DNA of 7,223 nucleotides, taken from positions 1-7,223 of the forward strand of contig JAGVMY010000075.1 in NCBI GenBank assembly GCA_020053565.1, in the 5' to 3' direction. Below are positions 6,501-7,223 of this stretch, piece by piece; position 1 is the first letter of the stretch; each line of letters begins with the position of its first letter. The translations under genes were made by a program, and so were the position numbers. This DNA is from Thermodesulfovibrionales bacterium (GTDB lineage Bacteria; Nitrospirota; Thermodesulfovibrionia; Thermodesulfovibrionales; SM23-35). The notes beneath the pieces are model-generated. The model was given only the letters and a program-made list of their open reading frames with translations. It made no database searches and was not told where the DNA came from.

Positions 6501-6728
6501 TCAAGCAGTAACTCCTGCTTCTTCATCAGCAAGAACTGAGGCATAGTTCAGGCACGCCCTGATATCTTCGTCAGTGATATTTGGATATGCCTTCTTAATC
6601 CCTTCAAAATTTTCTCCAGCAGCAAGAAGATCAAGTATTATGTGTACGGGAATTCTTGTCCCTTTTATACAAGGCTTGCCACTGCATATATTCGGGTCGC
6701 TTACTATTCTCTCAATTAATTTATTCAT
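6501..6728 (-). CDS. DUF433 domain protein (antitoxin-type)
   Basis: A 75-residue protein that is essentially one DUF433 domain, a small winged-helix-like fold found in many bacterial toxin-antitoxin pairs. The full signature is visible: IVSDPNICSGKPCIKGTRIP (8-27), VHIILDLLAAGE (28-39), FEGIKKAYPNITDEDIRACL (41-60), then NYASVLADEE. The start is supported by a purine-rich AGGAGAGAGG (6737-6746) ending 8 nt before the ATG. DUF433 proteins are usually followed at once by a DUF5615 PIN-like toxin, but the next gene here is the DUF6599-like gene 86 nt away, so it is a solitary copy. It could regulate DNA, neutralise a toxin encoded elsewhere, or be a remnant. A regulatory role on the adjacent cluster is possible but not shown. 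Confidence 0.9.
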   Translation of the reverse strand: MNKLIERIVSDPNICSGKPCIKGTRIPVHIILDLLAAGENFEGIKKAYPNITDEDIRACLNYASVLADEEAGVTA

Positions 6729-6953
6729 CTCATAAACCTCTCTCCTGTTTTAAAATATTCAGCAATTCAAATCCCTTTTTACTATCATAACAAACTTACA
6801 CACTCCTTGCTTTCTCATTCACCCTCACCCCTCCACTCTATGAGTCATAGACAATCTTTCTACGAGCCGTATGCAATCTCCTTCCCTCTGCCCGCCGGAT
6901 AATGAGCTTGTCCTTTCTTTCTCTATGGTCGCTGAGTCTTTTTTCGTTAGTAT
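6729..6953. other. Non-coding spacer between DUF433 gene and toxin remnant
   Basis: A 225-base stretch with no credible gene. The minus strand is purine-rich and includes the ribosome site of the DUF433 gene (6737-6746). A 13-bp palindrome, CTATGAGTCATAG (6838-6850), is present. A weak TATGAT (6784-6789, minus) could be a -10 box for the DUF433 gene but has no matching -35 box. No long inverted or tandem repeat is seen. Confidence 0.6.
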
Positions 6954-7132
6954 CTATTTGATTTCATTAGGAAGTCTGTCAATCCAATATCTGGGTTTTC
7001 TATGAAGATGCGCAACAGCTATTACAATAATTGTATCTGAATCAATGCCGTAAATAATTCCATAAGGGAATCGAGTAAGCAGGCAGCGTCTAAGGTCAGG
7101 TTCTATCTCCGAGCATGAAAGCGGACTTTCAT
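6954..7132 (-). pseudogene. ParE/RelE-family toxin, broken by an internal deletion
   Basis: The ATG at 7130-7132 overlaps the antitoxin stop as ATGA and opens MKVRFHA, a typical start of this ribonuclease- or gyrase-type toxin superfamily. The frame then hits TAG at 7103-7105 after nine codons. From 7112 downward a different frame reads SEIEPDLRRCLLTRFPYGII, continuing YGIDSD and IIVIAVAHLHRKPRYW, and ends at TAG 6954-6956. That is the C-terminal half of a ParE-like toxin (the beta strands with the conserved RFPYGI and AVAH.RR.P.YW blocks). Intact members are about 90-100 residues and have two helices between these parts, so roughly 35-40 residues of coding sequence appear lost along with the frame. 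No start codon precedes the second part in its own frame, so no functional toxin is expected. Confidence 0.75.
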
Positions 7133-7223
7133 TTGGCGTGATGCTTTTTCATAACCTGTTCATAAGAAACGGTTTCTACTTTGCCTGTCTTATACGCCCT
7201 CCATCGGGCACTTGCTTCCTCAG
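7129..7223 (-). CDS. Addiction-module antitoxin, C-terminal fragment (5' end outside window)
   Basis: The last 30 codons of a small antitoxin read EEASARWRAYKTGKVETVSY, then EQVMKKHHAK and TGA at 7129-7131. This fits the end of the short 'putative addiction module component' antitoxins (TIGR02574 / unstable antitoxin type), which end with an E..RW.AY..GK....SYE.VM pattern and are encoded directly before a RelE/ParE toxin. The beginning lies beyond the window, so whether the antitoxin is intact is unknown. It overlaps the toxin start by 4 nt, the usual arrangement, although that toxin is broken. Confidence 0.72.
   Translation of the reverse strand, partial: EEASARWRAYKTGKVETVSYEQVMKKHHAK

Overview
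The window looks like an ordinary chromosomal segment of an uncultured-type anaerobic or facultative Gram-negative bacterium. It combines a glycogen branching enzyme end, an exported cyclophilin, and a membrane and Tat-linked iron-sulfur gene set, with moderate GC content and AT-rich spacers. That mix fits Nitrospirota (Thermodesulfovibrio-like) or a related sulfate-reducer-type lineage. This assignment rests on gene content and general familiarity and is weak. Apart from the first 379 bases, every gene I can support is on the minus strand.

Layout, left to right: (1) 2-379, plus strand: C-terminal end of a 1,4-alpha-glucan branching enzyme (GlgB), cut by the window edge. (2) 380-492: short convergent spacer with no convincing terminator. 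(3) 493-1608, minus: a two-gene unit of a secreted cyclophilin-type peptidyl-prolyl isomerase followed 6 nt later by a small secreted CAP/SCP-domain protein, with a good promoter and Shine-Dalgarno site before the isomerase. (4) 1609-2001: a 393-base gap whose core (1737-1929) is a near-complete imperfect palindrome of 193 bp, looking like a dispersed repeat or MITE-like element that may also terminate transcription, next to two small hairpins. (5) 2002-6414, minus: a four-gene cluster, in transcription order a secreted DUF6599-like protein, a Tat-exported DUF362 protein (4-nt ATGA overlap with the previous gene), a 129-nt AT-rich gap with a candidate internal promoter, a second Tat-exported DUF362 protein, and a large membrane ferredoxin that reads as NapH fused to NapG, with six 4Fe-4S motifs. 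(6) 6501-6728, minus: a stand-alone DUF433 antitoxin-type gene. (7) 6729-6953: non-coding. (8) 6954-7223, minus: remains of a second toxin-antitoxin module, namely the C-terminal end of an addiction-module antitoxin and a ParE/RelE-type toxin broken by an internal deletion and frame change.

The most interesting unit is the four-gene cluster. The fusion protein has quinol-oxidase-like NapH membrane features and ends in a NapG-like four-cluster domain preceded by an internal twin-arginine-like segment. Its neighbours are all predicted to be exported. My reading, which is inference, is an envelope electron-transfer system that carries electrons from the membrane quinone pool to Tat-exported DUF362 proteins of unknown activity, with the DUF6599 protein as a periplasmic accessory.
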